Assembly: GCA_002343455.1 (NCBI GenBank)
Contig: DDSR01000303.1
Span: 1 to 8,213 of the forward strand
From: Deltaproteobacteria bacterium UBA2385
GTDB taxonomy: Bacteria; Myxococcota_A; UBA796; UBA2385
Reading direction: 5' to 3'
DNA length: 8,213 nt
In this document: positions 6,996-8,213 of the stretch, one piece after another
Position numbering within the stretch: the first letter of the stretch is position 1
How the letters are laid out: the number at the start of each line of letters is the position of its first letter
The notes under the pieces: model-generated
Database searches by the model: none
Told to the model about the DNA's origin: nothing
Seen by the model: the letters and a program-made list of their open reading frames with translations, nothing else
Position numbers and translations under genes: made by a program

Positions 6996-7678
6996 CCCAG
7001 TCGGCGGCCGCCGCTCGGTAACACCACGGCCCCGGCCGCTTCCCGACCTCTCTCCCAGGCACGGACGTCCACCCGGATCGCCCTGCCCTTGCCGAGCTTC
7101 AGCGCGCTCTGCACATAGTCCTCCACCGCTCGGGCCCGGGCGGCGACCACCGGGTCGACCCGGACCAGGGCCTCCTGGGGCAGGGTCTCGCGCACCCCGG
7201 CCCGCGCCTGGGCCAGCCGCTCGGCGATGCTCTCCACCGCCCCGATGCGGAAGGCCTCGTGCCAGGCCCGAGACCGGCCGGCGCCCTCGGTGGCCGAGAG
7301 CCACTGGATCTGCTCGACCAGCCAGTCCCACAGGACCCGGGCCGACTCACGGTCGGCGGCCCGGCCGACCAGCCGGAGCTCCTGCCCCTGAGGGGTCTCG
7401 GCGCTATAGGCGACGCAGCCGGCGTGCTCGGCGATGGCCTGGGCCAGCACGATTCGCCACTTGCGCAGCTTGCGGGTGCGCTCCAGGGGGGCCTCGGCGC
7501 CGTCGGTGATCGGCCCGCCGGTGAGGAGATCGGCCTCGGGCTGGCCGAGCAGCAGGCCCTCCAGGCGGTGCTTCTCGATCAGGGACTGCGCTCGGGCGGC
7601 GGCTGAGGCGGCCTCGTGCACATTGGGCGAGGTGGCCAGGGCCAGCAGCTTGCGCACCCGATCGAGGATGGGGTCCAT
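6992..7678 (-). CDS. DUF2786 domain protein
   Basis: This 228-residue protein opens with the DUF2786 signature: RVRKLLALA at about residues 8-16, then an SPNVHEAASAAARAQSLIEKH segment in which the His-Glu and the regularly spaced alanines are characteristic. The middle part (about 68-160) resembles the region that follows DUF2786 in many members, with RKWRIVLAQAIAEHAGC and later a WHEAFRIGAVESIAERL helix. The C-terminal part is Arg/Ala-rich and helical. No signal peptide or membrane segment is seen, so it is cytoplasmic. The molecular function of DUF2786 is not established; members occur on chromosomes, plasmids and phages. The ATG at 7676-7678 lies 17 bp downstream of the folD stop on the same strand, suggesting co-transcription from a promoter outside the window. 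Family assignment is good; role unknown. Confidence 0.8.
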   Translation of the reverse strand: MDPILDRVRKLLALATSPNVHEAASAAARAQSLIEKHRLEGLLLGQPEADLLTGGPITDGAEAPLERTRKLRKWRIVLAQAIAEHAGCVAYSAETPQGQELRLVGRAADRESARVLWDWLVEQIQWLSATEGAGRSRAWHEAFRIGAVESIAERLAQARAGVRETLPQEALVRVDPVVAARARAVEDYVQSALKLGKGRAIRVDVRAWERGREAAGAVVLPSGGRRLG

Positions 7679-7695
7679 GGCGCCCGGGGCCCTGC

Positions 7696-8213
7696 TCAGG
7701 CCAGCCGGCGCTCGGCGCTGAGGACGGTGTTCTCCATCAGCATGGTGATGGTCATCGGCCCGGCGCCGCCGGGGACCGGGGTGATGGCCGCGCAGCGGGG
7801 CAAGGCGGCCTCGAAGTCGACGTCGCCGACCAGCCGCCCGTCGTCGAGGCGGTTGATGCCGACATCGACGACCACGGCGCCGTCGCGCAGCCAGTCGCCC
7901 AGCACGAAGTTGGCCCGGCCGATCGCGGCGACGACGAGGTCGGCCTGCCGGACGAGGGCGGGCAGGTCCCGGGTGCGGCTGTGGCAGAGGGTGACGGTGG
8001 CGTCGGCCTTCTCGAGCAGCATGGCCATCGGGCGGCCGACGATGTTGCTGCGACCGATGACGACCGCGCTGGCGCCGCGCAGGGAGAGGCCGGAGCGCTC
8101 CAGCAGCTTCATGCAGCCGGCCGGGGTGCAGGGCACGAAGGTCGGGCGCCCCTGGGAGAGCAGGCCGACGTTGTGGGGGTGGAAGCCGTCGACGTCCTTG
8201 GCCGGGTCGATGC
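7696..8213 (-). CDS. folD: FolD bifunctional methylenetetrahydrofolate dehydrogenase/cyclohydrolase, C-terminal part
   Basis: FolD interconverts 5,10-methylene-, 5,10-methenyl- and 10-formyl-tetrahydrofolate with NADP in the cytoplasm, supplying one-carbon units for purine and formyl-methionine synthesis. About 171 of the roughly 280-300 residues usual for the family are visible; the N-terminal part, including the catalytic lysine, lies beyond the right edge. The frame continues upstream of the GTG at 8136, which encodes an internal Val. Family motifs are plain: [12 protein letters not shown] at the window edge, PCTPAG near 8116-8133, the nucleotide-binding GRSNIVGRP at 8029-8055, [13 protein letters not shown], and [11 protein letters not shown] near the C-terminus. 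All are intact. It precedes the DUF2786 gene by 17 bp on the same strand. It is a housekeeping gene and suggests that this end of the window is core chromosome. Confidence 0.95.
   Translation of the reverse strand, partial: IDPAKDVDGFHPHNVGLLSQGRPTFVPCTPAGCMKLLERSGLSLRGASAVVIGRSNIVGRPMAMLLEKADATVTLCHSRTRDLPALVRQADLVVAAIGRANFVLGDWLRDGAVVVDVGINRLDDGRLVGDVDFEAALPRCAAITPVPGGAGPMTITMLMENTVLSAERRLA

Noticed and set aside
7002..7013. Palindrome CGGCGGCCGCCG as an operator or terminator
   Set aside because: It lies inside the DUF2786 coding region and is explained by GC-rich codons.
4005..7062. Long minus-strand open frames opposite the DUF1501 and radical SAM genes
   Set aside because: They have low-complexity composition, no domain signature, and lie wholly opposite well-supported plus-strand genes.

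Overview
The window comes from a very GC-rich bacterium, roughly 70% G+C by eye, with C/G-ending codons in every gene. It has tightly packed operons, many exported proteins and lipoproteins, and a pairing of planctomycete-type 'DUF1549/DUF1588/DUF1585-like' cytochrome proteins with Tat-exported DUF1501 proteins. Myxococcota or another deltaproteobacterial-type lineage fits best and Planctomycetota is the main alternative. This is an inference from gene content, not a phylogenetic placement.

Region 1 (1-5711, + strand) is one gene cluster built from two related modules. Module A is the 3' end of a DUF1585-like surface protein (1-666) followed after one base by a Tat-secreted DUF1501 protein (668-1915). 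Module B is a complete c-type cytochrome-like lipoprotein (2863-4449) followed by a second Tat-secreted DUF1501 protein (4449-5711), joined by an overlapping TGATG. Between the modules sits an unrecognised cysteine-containing predicted lipoprotein (1928-2875), which overlaps the next gene by 13 bases. Spacings of 1 bp, 12 bp, -13 bp and -1 bp argue for one transcript. All five products are predicted to leave the cytoplasm, or are homologues of one that does, so they may form an envelope complex. Its biochemical role is unknown.

Region 2 (5712-6987) begins with a 121-bp intergenic stretch. It carries two perfect back-to-back copies of an 11-bp repeat, each containing TTGACA and spaced by one helical turn, plus a GC-rich hairpin. 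It leads into a single radical SAM gene with a CxxxCxxC cluster site and a C-terminal cysteine-rich, SPASM-like region.

Region 3 (6988-8213, - strand) converges on region 2, with only four bases between the stop codons. It holds a DUF2786-family gene and, upstream of it in the same orientation 17 bp away, the 3' part of folD, a housekeeping one-carbon metabolism gene that runs off the window edge. No RNA genes, CRISPR arrays, insertion sequences or gene-free stretches over 300 bases are visible.
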